A stretch of DNA of 64,000 bases from an uncultured Collinsella sp. (lineage in GTDB: Bacteria; Actinomycetota; Coriobacteriia; Coriobacteriales; Coriobacteriaceae): positions 1-64,000 of the forward strand of contig CAAELZ010000074.1 of the NCBI GenBank assembly GCA_900756945.1, read 5' to 3'. Positions within the stretch are counted from its first letter, which is position 1, and every line of letters starts with the position of its first letter. Position numbers and translations under genes: made by a program. Under the pieces are notes generated by a model. That model saw nothing but the letters and a program-made list of their open reading frames with translations. It had not been told where the DNA came from and did not search any database. Of this stretch, positions 17,943 to 26,631 are shown piece after piece.

Positions 17943-18038
17943 TAGGTAACACGGTGGCTTCTCAATAGTATGTTGAGAGGCCACTATGGTATAAAGGCAA
18001 AGTCCCGTCCGGGGACGACCTGTTTAGAGGAGGGCTTT

Positions 18039-19229
18039 ATGGCCAAAGAGAAGTTTGAGCGCACTAAGCCGCATGTTAACATCGGCACCATTGGTCACGT
18101 CGACCACGGCAAGACCACGCTGACCGCTGCCATCACCAAGGTTCTCTCCGAGACCGAGGGCTGCAAGGCTGACTTCACTGCGTTCGAGAACATCGACAAG
18201 GCTCCCGAGGAGCGCGAGCGCGGCATTACGATCTCCGTCTCCCACGTCGAGTACGAGACTGCTGCCCGTCACTACGCTCACGTTGACTGCCCGGGCCACG
18301 CTGACTACGTCAAGAACATGATCTCCGGTGCTGCTCAGATGGACGGCGCTATCCTGGTCATCGCTGCCACCGACGGCCCCATGGCTCAGACCCGCGAACA
18401 CATTCTGCTCGCCCGTCAGGTCGGCGTTCCCTACATCGTCGTCTTCCTGAACAAGTGCGACATGGTCGACGATGACGAGCTCATCGACCTCGTCGAGATG
18501 GAGACCCGTGAGCTCCTCTCCGAGTACGATTTCCCCGGCGACGACATCCCCGTCATCCGTGGTTCCGCTCTGGGCGCTCTCGAGGGCGACGCCAAGTGGA
18601 TGGACGCTATCCGCGAGCTCATGAACGCCGTCGACGAGTACATCCCGACGCCTGCTCGTAACAACGACCTCCCGTTCCTGATGGCCGTTGAGGACGTTAT
18701 GACCATCTCCGGCCGTGGTACCGTTGCTACCGGTCGTGTCGAGCGCGGTGAGCTCAAGCTCAACGAGCCCGTCGAGATCGTCGGCATCAAGGATACCCAG
18801 AACACCGTCGTTACCGGTATCGAGATGTTCCGTAAGTCCATGGACTTCTGCGAGGCTGGCGACAACGTCGGTCTGCTGCTCCGCGGCATCAAGCGCGAGG
18901 ACATCGAGCGCGGTCAGGTTCTCTGCAAGCCCGGTTCGGTTACCCCGCACACCAAGTTCACCGGTGAGATCTACGTTCTGACCAAGGAGGAGGGCGGCCG
19001 TCACACCCCGTTCTTCGATGGTTATCGTCCTCAGTTCTACTTCCGTACCACCGACGTTACCGGTACGGTCAAGCTCCCCGAGGGCACCGAGATGGCTATG
19101 CCTGGTGACCACATCACCATCGAGGGCGACCTCATCCACCCGATCGCCATGGAGGAGGGCCTGCGCTTCGCTATCCGCGAGGGTGGCCACACCGTCGGTT
19201 CGGGCATCGTCTCCACGATCATTGAGTAA
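18039..19229 (+). CDS. tuf: Elongation factor Tu
   Basis: A 396-residue GTPase that delivers aminoacyl-tRNA to the ribosome. GHVDHGKT (P-loop), RGITIS in switch I, DCPGHADY (switch II) and NKCD (guanine specificity) are intact, followed by beta-barrel domains 2 and 3. The ATG at 18039 follows GAGGAGG; an upstream in-frame start at 17970 lies in the tRNA trailer. The Tyr-Thr-Met tRNA lead-in parallels the E. coli thrU-tyrU-glyT-thrT-tufB operon. Codon use is highly biased to C/G-ending codons. It is not in the str operon with fusA, which lies 42 kb downstream. Confidence 0.98.
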   Translation: MAKEKFERTKPHVNIGTIGHVDHGKTTLTAAITKVLSETEGCKADFTAFENIDKAPEERERGITISVSHVEYETAARHYAHVDCPGHADYVKNMISGAAQMDGAILVIAATDGPMAQTREHILLARQVGVPYIVVFLNKCDMVDDDELIDLVEMETRELLSEYDFPGDDIPVIRGSALGALEGDAKWMDAIRELMNAVDEYIPTPARNNDLPFLMAVEDVMTISGRGTVATGRVERGELKLNEPVEIVGIKDTQNTVVTGIEMFRKSMDFCEAGDNVGLLLRGIKREDIERGQVLCKPGSVTPHTKFTGEIYVLTKEEGGRHTPFFDGYRPQFYFRTTDVTGTVKLPEGTEMAMPGDHITIEGDLIHPIAMEEGLRFAIREGGHTVGSGIVSTIIE

Positions 19230-19256
19230 ATTAGCTCTCTGATATAGTTGACTTAG

Positions 19257-19291
19257 AGAACCCGGCACTTATATGGGTGCCGGGTTCTTTT
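19257..19291 (+). terminator. Intrinsic terminator after tuf
   Basis: Stem AGAACCCGGCAC/GTGCCGGGTTCT followed by TTTT, 28 bp after the tuf stop. Confidence 0.9.
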
Positions 19292-19423
19292 CTGCAATGG
19301 ATATTGAGCCGTTGCTGGTGTCGAGAGGATCGATAATGGTCCTGGATGCACCGTCGATTAGCTTTCGATGGCTTCATTGATGTGTTCCTAATATGAATGG
19401 ATCCACCGAGAACCAATTGACTC

Positions 19424-19463
19424 GAGGTTTTCATTGACAGCACTTACGTGGAGCTGATAAAGT
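19424..19463 (+). promoter_or_regulatory. Promoter of the rpmG-trnW-secE-nusG operon
   Basis: TTGACA at 19434-19439, an 18-bp spacer and TAAAGT at 19458-19463. The upstream 18 bp GAGGTTTTCATTGACAGC (19424-19441) match the tRNA-tuf promoter at 17 of 18 positions, pointing to common control of translation genes. Confidence 0.7.
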
Positions 19464-19508
19464 AACAACTCGTGCCCGTACGGGGCGGAAATGAAAGGTT
19501 CAGGATAC

Positions 19509-19658
19509 ATGCGTACTCTAGTTACTCTTGCGTGCACTGAGTGCAAGCGCCGCAACTATACGACCACCAAGAACAAGTCGACCATGCCTGATCGTATGGA
19601 GATCAAGAAGTATTGCCCCTGGTGCCGTCACCACACGCTGCACAAAGAGACTCGCTAG
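19509..19658 (+). CDS. rpmG: 50S ribosomal protein L33
   Basis: A 49-residue ribosomal protein. It begins [19 protein letters not shown] and carries a second pair CPWC, so all four zinc-ligand cysteines are present: the C+ form of L33. A GAAAGG site lies upstream of the ATG. It is followed 13 bp later by tRNA-Trp and then secE-nusG, a common actinobacterial order. Confidence 0.95.
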   Translation: MRTLVTLACTECKRRNYTTTKNKSTMPDRMEIKKYCPWCRHHTLHKETR

Positions 19659-19671
19659 TCTCTAGTCACAT

Positions 19672-19747
19672 ACGCCAGTAGTTCAATTGGTAGAGCATCG
19701 GTCTCCAAAACCGAGTGTTGAGGGTTCGAGTCCTTCCTGGCGTGCCA
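19672..19747 (+). tRNA. tRNA-Trp (anticodon CCA)
   Basis: Acceptor ACGCCAG/CTGGCGT, anticodon loop centred on CCA, T arm GAGGG/CCTTC and encoded CCA end. It lies between rpmG and secE, as in many Gram-positives. A GTAAGC/GCTTAC hairpin follows at about 19758-19783. Confidence 0.95.
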
Positions 19748-19823
19748 GTCATTATTCCGTAAGCTCCCACTTGGGGGCTTACGGTTTACTCATGTATAAG
19801 CGCATTGCGCGGAGGTAACCCAA

Positions 19824-20162
19824 ATGGCCAACAAGAAGAACAAGAAGAAGGCTCAGCATCCGGCACCTGCCAACAGCGCTGCCGCCAACTCCAAGGTTGA
19901 GGCCAAGAAGGCCGTTGCCAAGAAGAGCGAGAAGGCTGCGAAGTCCAAGAAGAACGAGAAGCCTGGTTTCTTCGCCCGCACCAAGAAGTATTTCGCTTCG
20001 GTGAAGTCCGAGATGAAGCGTGTCACGTGGCCCGATAAGAAGGAGCTCGTGAACTACTCGGTCGTCGTTTGCGCTTCTCTGATCGTCGTCGGCGTCGTCA
20101 TCGCTCTGCTCGATGCTGGCTTTGGCGAGGCTCTTGCTCTGTTCTCTGGATTGAGGGGCTAA
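19824..20162 (+). CDS. secE: Preprotein translocase subunit SecE
   Basis: A 112-residue protein. A Lys/Ala-rich, probably disordered N-terminus (about 1-50) precedes the SecE core: an amphipathic segment with SEMKRVTWPDKKEL, then one transmembrane helix (VVCASLIVVGVVIALL). SecE clamps the SecY channel in the cytoplasmic membrane. GGAGGT lies ahead of the ATG. nusG starts 3 bp after the stop, the near-universal secE-nusG pairing. Confidence 0.95.
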   Translation: MANKKNKKKAQHPAPANSAAANSKVEAKKAVAKKSEKAAKSKKNEKPGFFARTKKYFASVKSEMKRVTWPDKKELVNYSVVVCASLIVVGVVIALLDAGFGEALALFSGLRG

Positions 20163-20165
20163 ACC

Positions 20166-20702
20166 ATGTCTAAGCGTTGGTACGTCGTTCACACTTACTC
20201 TGGATACGAGAACCGCGTTAAGTCCGATCTCGAGCATCGCATCGAGACCATGGGCATGCAGGACCGTATCTTTGATATCGAGATTCCTATGGAGCGCGTC
20301 ACCGAGATCAAAGAGGGTGGCAAGCGCGAGACCAAGGATTCCAAGATCTTCCCGGGTTATGTCCTGGTCCGCATGGAGATGGATGACGATGCTTGGACGT
20401 GTGTTCGCAACACGCCCGGCGTCACCGGTTTCCTAGGCGGCAACGGCAAGCCCGCTCCGCTTTCCCGTGACGAGTACAACAAGATGACTCGTCGTCCCGG
20501 TAAGGGCGATTCGCCCAAGCGCACCTCGGTTGATATTCAGGTCGGCACGTCCGTCCGCGTCACCGATGGCCCGCTTACCGACTTTGATGGCAAGGTCTCC
20601 GAGGTTAACACCGAGGCTGGCAAGCTCAAGGTCACGCTGATGATCTTTGGCCGCGAGACGCCGGTCGAGCTCGACTTTAACCAGGTCGCTGTCATCGCTT
20701 AA
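20166..20702 (+). CDS. nusG: Transcription termination/antitermination factor NusG
   Basis: A 178-residue elongation factor that binds the RNA polymerase clamp through its NGN domain (RWYVVHTYSGYENRV at the N-terminus) and contacts S10 or Rho through a C-terminal KOW domain (GTSVRVTDGPLTDFDGKV). The length lacks the long acidic N-terminal extension of some actinobacterial NusG proteins. It follows secE by 3 bp and precedes rplK, the conserved order. Confidence 0.96.
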   Translation: MSKRWYVVHTYSGYENRVKSDLEHRIETMGMQDRIFDIEIPMERVTEIKEGGKRETKDSKIFPGYVLVRMEMDDDAWTCVRNTPGVTGFLGGNGKPAPLSRDEYNKMTRRPGKGDSPKRTSVDIQVGTSVRVTDGPLTDFDGKVSEVNTEAGKLKVTLMIFGRETPVELDFNQVAVIA

Positions 20703-20822
20703 GTTTTCGTCCGTTCGCGCGAGCGTGCTTCTTCTGTGACTGCTCATCTCAGGAGTGCTTCTAACACGTGCGTGCTTACGATATAGCAAGTACTTCACAC
20801 TCGTGATTCGAAAGGAATGACC

Positions 20823-21251
20823 ATGGCTGAGAAGAAGGTTGCCAACGTCATTAAGCTCCAGATTCCTGCTGGTGCAGCTAACCCCGCTCCTCCCGTCGGC
20901 CCCGCCCTGGGCGCTGCTGGCGTGAACATCATGCAGTTCTGCCAGGCCTTTAACGCCGAGACGCAGGACAAGAAGGGCGACATCATCCCCGTTGAGATCT
21001 CTGTCTACGAGGACAAGTCCTTCTCCTTCATCACCAAGACCCCGCCGGCGGCTCACCTCATCAAGAAGGAGCTGAACCTTAAGTCTGGTTCCGCTAAGCC
21101 CCAGGCCGACAAGGTTGGTCAGCTCTCCCAGGAGCAGCTCACCAAGATCGCCGAGATCAAGATGCCGGACCTCAATGCCAACGACATTGACGCCGCCAAG
21201 AAGATCATCGCCGGTACCGCCCGTTCCATGGGCGTCACCATCGCTGAGTAG
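20823..21251 (+). CDS. rplK: 50S ribosomal protein L11
   Basis: A 142-residue protein of the ribosomal GTPase centre, with [24 protein letters not shown] in its N-terminal domain (proline-rich, thiostrepton-contact region) and an RNA-binding C-terminal domain ending [10 protein letters not shown]. The ATG at 20823 is chosen over one 6 bp earlier because AAAGGA is then correctly spaced. It forms a pair with rplA. Confidence 0.96.
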   Translation: MAEKKVANVIKLQIPAGAANPAPPVGPALGAAGVNIMQFCQAFNAETQDKKGDIIPVEISVYEDKSFSFITKTPPAAHLIKKELNLKSGSAKPQADKVGQLSQEQLTKIAEIKMPDLNANDIDAAKKIIAGTARSMGVTIAE

Positions 21252-21368
21252 CGATTTCTTATGGTAACGACGGGTGCTCCGACCGGGGCGCCCGTTAAAT
21301 GTGTGCAATAGGGCACACGATACGATGTGGGAGGGCTCACGCCCGTTTAACCACAGGAGGTAATGCAC

Positions 21369-22076
21369 ATGGCTAAGCATGGTAAGAGCTATAACGCCGC
21401 TGCCGAGAAGATCGACCGCGCCACGCTCTACACCCCCCTTCAGGCTGCCAAGCTCATCAAGGAGCTCGACACCGCCAAGTTCGACGAGACCGTCGAGGCC
21501 CACTTCCGTCTGGGCATCGATACTCGTAAGGCCGACCAGAACATCCGTGGCTCCATCTCCCTGCCCCACGGCACCGGCAAGACCGTTCGTGTTGCCGTCT
21601 TCGCCGAGGGCGAGAAGGCCCGCGAGGCCGAGGCCGCCGGCGCCGACATCATCGGTTCCGACGAGCTCGTCGCCCAGATCCAGAAGGGCGAGATCAACTT
21701 CGACGCCGCTATCGCTACGCCGAACATGATGGCCAAGGTTGGCCGCATCGGTAAGATCCTTGGTCCCCGTGGCCTCATGCCGAACCCCAAGCTCGGCACC
21801 GTGACCATGGACGTCGCCAAGATGGTTTCCGAGCTCAAGGCTGGCCGCGTTGAGTACCGCGCCGACCGTTACGGCATCTGCCACGTGCCCCTGGGCAAGA
21901 AGTCCTTCTCTGAGCAGCAGCTCGTCGAGAACTACGCTGCCCTGTACACCGAGATCCTGCGCGTCAAGCCCTCTTCTGCTAAGGGCAAGTACGTCAAGTC
22001 CATCTCCGTGTCTTCCACCATGGGCCCTGGCGTCAAGGTCGATCCCGCTGTCCAGCGCGACTTCCTGGCTGAGTAA
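21369..22076 (+). CDS. rplA: 50S ribosomal protein L1
   Basis: A 235-residue L1-stalk protein. The central [15 protein letters not shown] signature is present. The ATG at 21369 is placed 8 bp after AGGAGG, whereas an ATG two codons upstream is too close. A hairpin ACGGGTGC/GCGCCCGT in the rplK-rplA spacer (about 21269-21296) may be part of L1 autogenous control. rplJ and rplL, normally next, are 24 kb away. Confidence 0.96.
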   Translation: MAKHGKSYNAAAEKIDRATLYTPLQAAKLIKELDTAKFDETVEAHFRLGIDTRKADQNIRGSISLPHGTGKTVRVAVFAEGEKAREAEAAGADIIGSDELVAQIQKGEINFDAAIATPNMMAKVGRIGKILGPRGLMPNPKLGTVTMDVAKMVSELKAGRVEYRADRYGICHVPLGKKSFSEQQLVENYAALYTEILRVKPSSAKGKYVKSISVSSTMGPGVKVDPAVQRDFLAE

Positions 22077-22113
22077 CTAACAGTTACTGCCTGAGCAAAG
22101 TAAGCATTGCTAA

Positions 22114-22151
22114 AGAAGCCCGGTTCTGCCTCGTGCAGGACCGGGTTTCTT
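22114..22151 (+). terminator. Intrinsic terminator after rplA
   Basis: Stem AAGCCCGGTTCTGC/GCAGGACCGGGTTTCTT, closing the secE-to-rplA transcription block. Confidence 0.85.
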
Positions 22152-22167
22152 GCTATCGCGTCAAAAG

Positions 22168-22200
22168 CACCACAAAGGGGACAGTGTCCCCTTTGTGGTG
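22168..22200. repeat. CCACAAAGGGGACA palindrome, copy 1
   Basis: Nearly perfect 33-bp palindrome CACCACAAAGGGGACA/TGTCCCCTTTGTGGTG. It abuts the stop codon of the minus-strand gene ending at 22202. Related copies lie at 24887-24921 and 25787-25829, again at the 3' ends of minus-strand genes. Confidence 0.9.
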
Positions 22201-22201
22201 G

Positions 22202-22912
22202 TTACCAGGGGGTTCTGGCGGTCGAGGACTCGATGGCCTCGTGGCGCTTGAGCTCGCGGCGCATGGTTTGCGAGTTGAGCCAGGCTGCCTGCCATCCGCG
22301 GATGGGGTAGCGCGTCTGGTCGAGCTCAAACTGCGTATAGCCGCAGGCGTTGATGATCGTCGTTCCACACACATGCTGCCGCTCGCGCTGAAAATCGTAA
22401 CCGTAGCTTTGGTGTACATGCCCATGCACCATGTAGTCGGCCCCCCAGGACTCAAGCGCTGTGTTAAAGCACTCAAACCCTCGATGCGGCAGATCGTCCA
22501 GATCACCCATACCGGCGGCGGGTGCATGGGTAAGCAGAATGTCGCACCCGCCGACCATCCTAACCTTACGCGACAGCTTGCGCATGCGCTTGGACATCTC
22601 GCGTTCGGTGTACATGTTGGCGCCGTCGCGATAACGCATGGACCCGCCAAGGCCCGCAATGCGAATCCCTCGGTACGTGTACACGCTGTCTTCCACGCAG
22701 ATACATCCGCCCGGTGCATGGCGCGCGTAGCGGTCGTCGTGGTTGCCACGAACGTACACAAGCGGTTTGTTGATGACAGTGACCAAAAACTCAAGATAGT
22801 CCGGATCCAGGTCGCCTGCGGATAGAATCAGGTCAACGTCCTCAAAGCGCTCCTTGCGAAAACATTCCCACAGGCAGCGCTCCTCTACATCGGCAATGGC
22901 TAGGATATTCAT
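22202..22912 (-). CDS. Metallophosphoesterase
   Basis: A 236-residue calcineurin-like phosphoesterase. Metal motifs are visible as ADVEE near the N-terminus (the usual D-x-H is altered to D-V-E), SAGDLD, YVRGNHDD and LLTHAP, with VHGHVHQSYGY at the C-terminal side. No signal peptide, so it is cytosolic. Its ATG overlaps the stop codon of the ParB-like/BMP gene (ATGA), so translation is coupled. The natural substrate is unknown. A palindromic repeat touches its stop codon. Confidence 0.85.
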   Translation of the reverse strand: MNILAIADVEERCLWECFRKERFEDVDLILSAGDLDPDYLEFLVTVINKPLVYVRGNHDDRYARHAPGGCICVEDSVYTYRGIRIAGLGGSMRYRDGANMYTEREMSKRMRKLSRKVRMVGGCDILLTHAPAAGMGDLDDLPHRGFECFNTALESWGADYMVHGHVHQSYGYDFQRERQHVCGTTIINACGYTQFELDQTRYPIRGWQAAWLNSQTMRRELKRHEAIESSTARTPW

Positions 22913-24828
22913 AGGGCACGGACCTCCGGCTCGTTATCGAGCTGCGGAATCGAGCCTATAACGTTGTCAGCCAGCCAGTTCATCTCGACAATCTGCGTAC
23001 TCGGCAGGGGAGGGAAGCCCTCAATCTGAACCACGCCGTCCTGGCTGTGGAGCTCGCCGCCAAATGGGTTGATGGAGCCCTCGACAATGCCGTTGCGAAG
23101 CAGCTGCACAAGTTTACGCGTCTGATAGGGTAGGCCCGGAGCGTAGCGAATATCGATGACGCCGGAGCTCATGCCGTACCAGTAGTTGACGGCGCGCACC
23201 TGCTGGTCATCGGCGGTCTCGTCCCATGTGCCGTGCAGTAGGCTGCGTACGATGAGTTCGTAGTAACGGCCCCAGTTCCATACCGGCATAGCAATACCGG
23301 TAACTTCCTTGCCGTTTACCAGACGGTGAAGCCCGTAGGCGGTGGGGTCCTCGAGAGACTTGGACATATCGGCGCCGGTCATGACGCTCACGCCTTCGCG
23401 GCACATGGCTTCGGCAAGACCTCCAGCGGGCACATCGCCCCAGGTCAGGATAATTTGCGCACGGGGGTCGAGCAGCGAGGCGCCAATCGCAAAGGCGTTG
23501 ATCTCGCTGAGTGCGCCCGAGGCGAAGACCGACGCGTGGTAGCCGATGCGGTGGTTGTCCGCCATGCTGGCGGCAAGGGCGCCCAGGAGGAACTTGGCCT
23601 CGTACATCTTGCCAAAGTACGAACGGACGCTTTGGTGGGGAAGGCCGATAGAGCAGTTAAGGAACCGCACCTGGGGATACTCAACGGCAGCTCTGAGCGT
23701 GTATTCCATCAGGCGGTGCGAGGTCGAGAAGATGACGTTAGCTCCATGTTTGACAGCCGTTTCCACGGCGGCGTAGAACACATCCGGATTATGACAGTCC
23801 TCGAACGCCTCGGTGCGCACGATACCGCCAAAGTGCTCATCGAGATACTGACGCCCTTGGTCGTGCAGGCTGTCCCAGCTCGACGTCGCACAGGGGAACT
23901 CATGGATAAAGGCGATGCGCAGGGGGCTGGCCGCCGAGTAGACGGTCTTGCCCATAAAGAAGTTGAGCACGCCGGAGGTGGACTTGGCGGGCGCCTCTTC
24001 CTCATCGACACTCGGTGCCTCGACAAGATCGACCTTCTCCTCATCACTTTTGCCGGCAATGACCAACTCGCGCCAAATCTTGCACAGGCGGTTTACGACG
24101 ATATCCGTCGGCGTATCCAGCAGGCGGTCCTGGTTGTACACATTGAGGTAGACGAGCATAGCGTCGACGGGCGTAATGTCCAGATGGTCGCCGCCGGCGC
24201 GCAGGTAGGCGCGCTTAAAGAGCAGGAAGGTGTGGCGCAGGTAGTCGACCTTTTTCTGCGGCCATTTTTCGATAAGGTTCTGACCGAGCATCTTGGCGAG
24301 CGTTTCGTAGCTTCCCTCACGCGAGAACTCGATCTCGTATAGGGGGCAGACGCGCCAAAACGCGCAGAACTCGCCATAGAGGCGGCTTTCGACGGAATCC
24401 CATTTTCCGGGGTAGAGGCGGGTGACCTTGGCCGAAACTGTCGGGGCGTCCAGGAATTTGAGGACGCTGACGCGCTTGTTGCCCTCTTGGACGTAGAACC
24501 GATGCATGAACTCGGTGACGATGATGGGGTCGCGATAGCCCTCGGTCACCTGGATGTCGTAGAGGTTGGACCACTTGCGGGCGAACTCGGTGCTAAATGG
24601 CAACAGGGGCATAAAGTTGCACGAAAAGGCAGACTGACGGCCCTTGGTGACCGTGCCGACGACCATTTCGAGCGGAATATCCCGCAGGCCGACGCTCTCT
24701 CGCTGACCTAAGGGGAGCTGGGCAACCAAACTGTCGAGGTCCGTAAGGTATGGATGCTCGCTTTGGCTGATGGCGCGTCGACGTCCCTGCTCGCCGCGCT
24801 TGCGTGCTTGACGATAGGCCTCTTCCAT
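22909..24828 (-). CDS. ParB-like N-terminal domain fused to a BMP/PnrA-type ligand-binding domain
   Basis: A 639-residue fusion. Residues about 45-145 look like a ParB/sulfiredoxin fold: a GLRDIPLEMVVGT strand region, GYRDPIIVTEF and FYVQEGNKRVSVLKFL. A helical middle follows (to about 290). From about 305 (LRIAFIHEFP) the sequence resembles the basic membrane protein/PnrA family of substrate-binding proteins, with GRQYLDEHFGG, ANVIFSTSHRLMEYT and FLLGALAASM. There is no signal peptide or lipobox and no ABC permease beside it, so a cytosolic sensing role is more likely than transport. It is translationally coupled to the metallophosphoesterase. Function unknown; domain calls are moderate. Confidence 0.7.
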   Translation of the reverse strand: MEEAYRQARKRGEQGRRRAISQSEHPYLTDLDSLVAQLPLGQRESVGLRDIPLEMVVGTVTKGRQSAFSCNFMPLLPFSTEFARKWSNLYDIQVTEGYRDPIIVTEFMHRFYVQEGNKRVSVLKFLDAPTVSAKVTRLYPGKWDSVESRLYGEFCAFWRVCPLYEIEFSREGSYETLAKMLGQNLIEKWPQKKVDYLRHTFLLFKRAYLRAGGDHLDITPVDAMLVYLNVYNQDRLLDTPTDIVVNRLCKIWRELVIAGKSDEEKVDLVEAPSVDEEEAPAKSTSGVLNFFMGKTVYSAASPLRIAFIHEFPCATSSWDSLHDQGRQYLDEHFGGIVRTEAFEDCHNPDVFYAAVETAVKHGANVIFSTSHRLMEYTLRAAVEYPQVRFLNCSIGLPHQSVRSYFGKMYEAKFLLGALAASMADNHRIGYHASVFASGALSEINAFAIGASLLDPRAQIILTWGDVPAGGLAEAMCREGVSVMTGADMSKSLEDPTAYGLHRLVNGKEVTGIAMPVWNWGRYYELIVRSLLHGTWDETADDQQVRAVNYWYGMSSGVIDIRYAPGLPYQTRKLVQLLRNGIVEGSINPFGGELHSQDGVVQIEGFPPLPSTQIVEMNWLADNVIGSIPQLDNEPEVRAL

Positions 24829-24886
24829 GGTGTCTACTCCCTTAGTCGTTTAAACAACTATATGAACCATGGTACCACGATGCGAA

Positions 24887-24921
24887 ACTACCACAAAGGT
24901 GCCTGTCCCCTTTGTGGTAGT
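24887..24921. repeat. CCACAAAGGGGACA palindrome, copy 2
   Basis: Arms ACTACCACAAAGG (24887-24899) and CCTTTGTGGTAGT (24909-24921) with the loop TGCCTGTCC. It ends one base before the mscS stop codon at 24922 (minus strand). Confidence 0.9.
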
Positions 24922-25713
24922 TTAGGCGATGATGGGGGCGATGGCACGAATGCAGGCGTCGGCTGCCGTGAAGGTGGTGCTATCGTCGCTGACGATAAAG
25001 ATGATTTTGCCCTTGACGCCAAAGTCGCCGATCTCGCTAAAGAGCACGTACGGCTCCTTGTCAAAGCCAGAGATGGGAAGCACCGCGGCCTTGGTGGCGT
25101 CGGTAAGCTCATCTGCCAGCGCGTCCAGCGAGGCCCACTTAGACGTGTCCTTTACGGCAACGGGCACGGCCACGCGCCCAAAGGGCATCAGGTGCACGAG
25201 CGTGTTCTTGGAGATGTTGGAGTTGGGCACAATGATGGTCTGCCCGCAGGCATCCTCGATGGTCGTGTGGCGCCAGGTGATGTCTTGGACCACGCCCGAC
25301 ACGCCGCCGACCTCGATATTGTCGCCGGGCTTGATGATGCCGATGAAGGTCACCTGCATACCGCCGATAAGGTTCGACAGCGTGTCCTGAAAGCCGAGCG
25401 AGATGGCGATGCCGCCGACGCCAAGAGCGGCGACGAGGGCGTTTGCATTAATGCCAAAACAGTTGTCGAGGATAAAGCTGCCGCCGATCATCCAGATGAC
25501 GGCGCGTGTGATGTTGATGAAGATGCTCGATGCTGGGAGCGGGTTATCATCGCGGTTAAGCAGGTGGTGCAGGGTCTTGGACGCGATTTTGGCGGCAACG
25601 GCGGTGCCGATGGCCAAGATACCGGCCCAGATGATGTTGTGGACCCATCGTTGTGCAAAGAAATGAAGAATTGGCTCAAACAATTCCATGTAGGGAAACC
25701 TCCTCATGATCAT
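24922..25713 (-). CDS. mscS: Small-conductance mechanosensitive channel, MscS family
   Basis: A 263-residue membrane channel. Hydrophobic helices occupy about residues 15-100. The pore helix region ANALVAALGVGGIAISLGFQDTLSNLIGG is Gly/Ala-patterned as in MscS TM3, followed by the beta domain with VGGVSGVVQDITWRHTTIED and the IVPNSNI signature. It protects against hypo-osmotic shock by opening under membrane tension. The start has an AGGAGG site. It is monocistronic, between two palindromic repeats. Confidence 0.9.
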   Translation of the reverse strand: MIMRRFPYMELFEPILHFFAQRWVHNIIWAGILAIGTAVAAKIASKTLHHLLNRDDNPLPASSIFINITRAVIWMIGGSFILDNCFGINANALVAALGVGGIAISLGFQDTLSNLIGGMQVTFIGIIKPGDNIEVGGVSGVVQDITWRHTTIEDACGQTIIVPNSNISKNTLVHLMPFGRVAVPVAVKDTSKWASLDALADELTDATKAAVLPISGFDKEPYVLFSEIGDFGVKGKIIFIVSDDSTTFTAADACIRAIAPIIA

Positions 25714-25732
25714 CCAACCATGATACCCACCA

Positions 25733-25765
25733 AGAAGCCCGTCCGATCACATTGGACGGGCTTCT
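25733..25765 (-). terminator. Terminator-like hairpin between the ABC operon and mscS
   Basis: Stem AGAAGCCCGTCC/GGACGGGCTTCT (25733-25744/25754-25765). Its minus-strand T tract is weak (TTGGTGG), so it may act together with the palindrome at 25787-25829. Confidence 0.6.
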
Positions 25766-25786
25766 GCGCTCGATATAAGGGTTAAC

Positions 25787-25829
25787 GAAAACCACCACAA
25801 AGGTGCCTGTCCCCTTTGTGGTGGTTTTC
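25787..25829. repeat. CCACAAAGGGGACA palindrome, copy 3
   Basis: Arms GAAAACCACCACAAAGG and CCTTTGTGGTGGTTTTC around TGCCTGTCC. It ends 7 bp before the stop codon of the ABC ATPase gene. On the minus strand the right flank reads as a GGTGGTTTTC terminator-like end. Confidence 0.9.
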
Positions 25830-25836
25830 TAGGTCG

Positions 25837-26631
25837 TTAGCTCAGCAGCATGCGGTCGTTGGCGAGCTCGCCACCCGAGACCTCCTCGAACTTCTGCAGT
25901 AGGTCGGCCACGGTGAGCGACTTCTTCTCATCGCCCGCCACGTCGTAAATCACATGGCCCTCGTGCATCATAATCAGACGGTTGCCCAGACGGATGGCGT
26001 CGTTCATGTTGTGCGTGACCATGAGCGTGGTCAGGCGGTTCTCGTCGACAATCTCCTCGGTCAGGCTGAGCACCTTAGAGGCCGTCTTGGGGTCGAGGGC
26101 CGCCGTGTGCTCGTCGAGCAGCAGCAGGCGCGGCTTGGTGAGCGTGGCCATCAGCAGGGTGAGTGCCTGACGCTGGCCGCCCGAGAGCAGGCCGACCTTG
26201 GCGTTGAGGCGTGTGTCCAGGCCAAGGTCCAGGCGCTTGAGCAGCTCAACGTACTCGTCCTTCTCGGCCTTGGTGACGCCCCACGAAAGGCCGCGACGCT
26301 GGCCGCGACGCTTGGCGAGGGCCAGGTTCTCGGCGATCTGCATATCGGCAGCGGTGCCGCGCATGGGGTCCTGAAACACGCGGCCCAGGTACTTGGCGCG
26401 CTGCGACTCGCTCAGACGCGAGATGTCGGTGCCGTCGAGCTCGATAACGCCCGAATCGAGCGGATACACGCCGGCGATCATATTGAGCAGCGTGGACTTG
26501 CCGGCGCCGTTGCCGCCAATCACGGTTACAAAGTCGCCGTCATTCAGGGTGAGGTCGACGCCGGTGAGCGCGCGCTTCTCGGTGACGGTGCCCTTGTTAA
26601 AGGTCTTCTTGACGTGCGAGAGCTTAAGCAT
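25837..26631 (-). CDS. ABC transporter ATP-binding protein (TrpZ-like)
   Basis: A 264-residue nucleotide-binding subunit. Walker A GGNGAGKST, ABC signature LLSGGQRQAL, Walker B LLLLDEHTAALDP and the H-loop VTHN are all present. Its start at 26631 overlaps the permease stop (26624) by 8 bp, with AAGGGGG 9 bp upstream; in-frame starts further out lie inside the permease gene. With the permease and lipoprotein it forms an importer of the tryptophan/tyrosine ABC family. Ligand assigned by family only. Confidence 0.88.
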   Translation of the reverse strand: MLKLSHVKKTFNKGTVTEKRALTGVDLTLNDGDFVTVIGGNGAGKSTLLNMIAGVYPLDSGVIELDGTDISRLSESQRAKYLGRVFQDPMRGTAADMQIAENLALAKRRGQRRGLSWGVTKAEKDEYVELLKRLDLGLDTRLNAKVGLLSGGQRQALTLLMATLTKPRLLLLDEHTAALDPKTASKVLSLTEEIVDENRLTTLMVTHNMNDAIRLGNRLIMMHEGHVIYDVAGDEKKSLTVADLLQKFEEVSGGELANDRMLLS

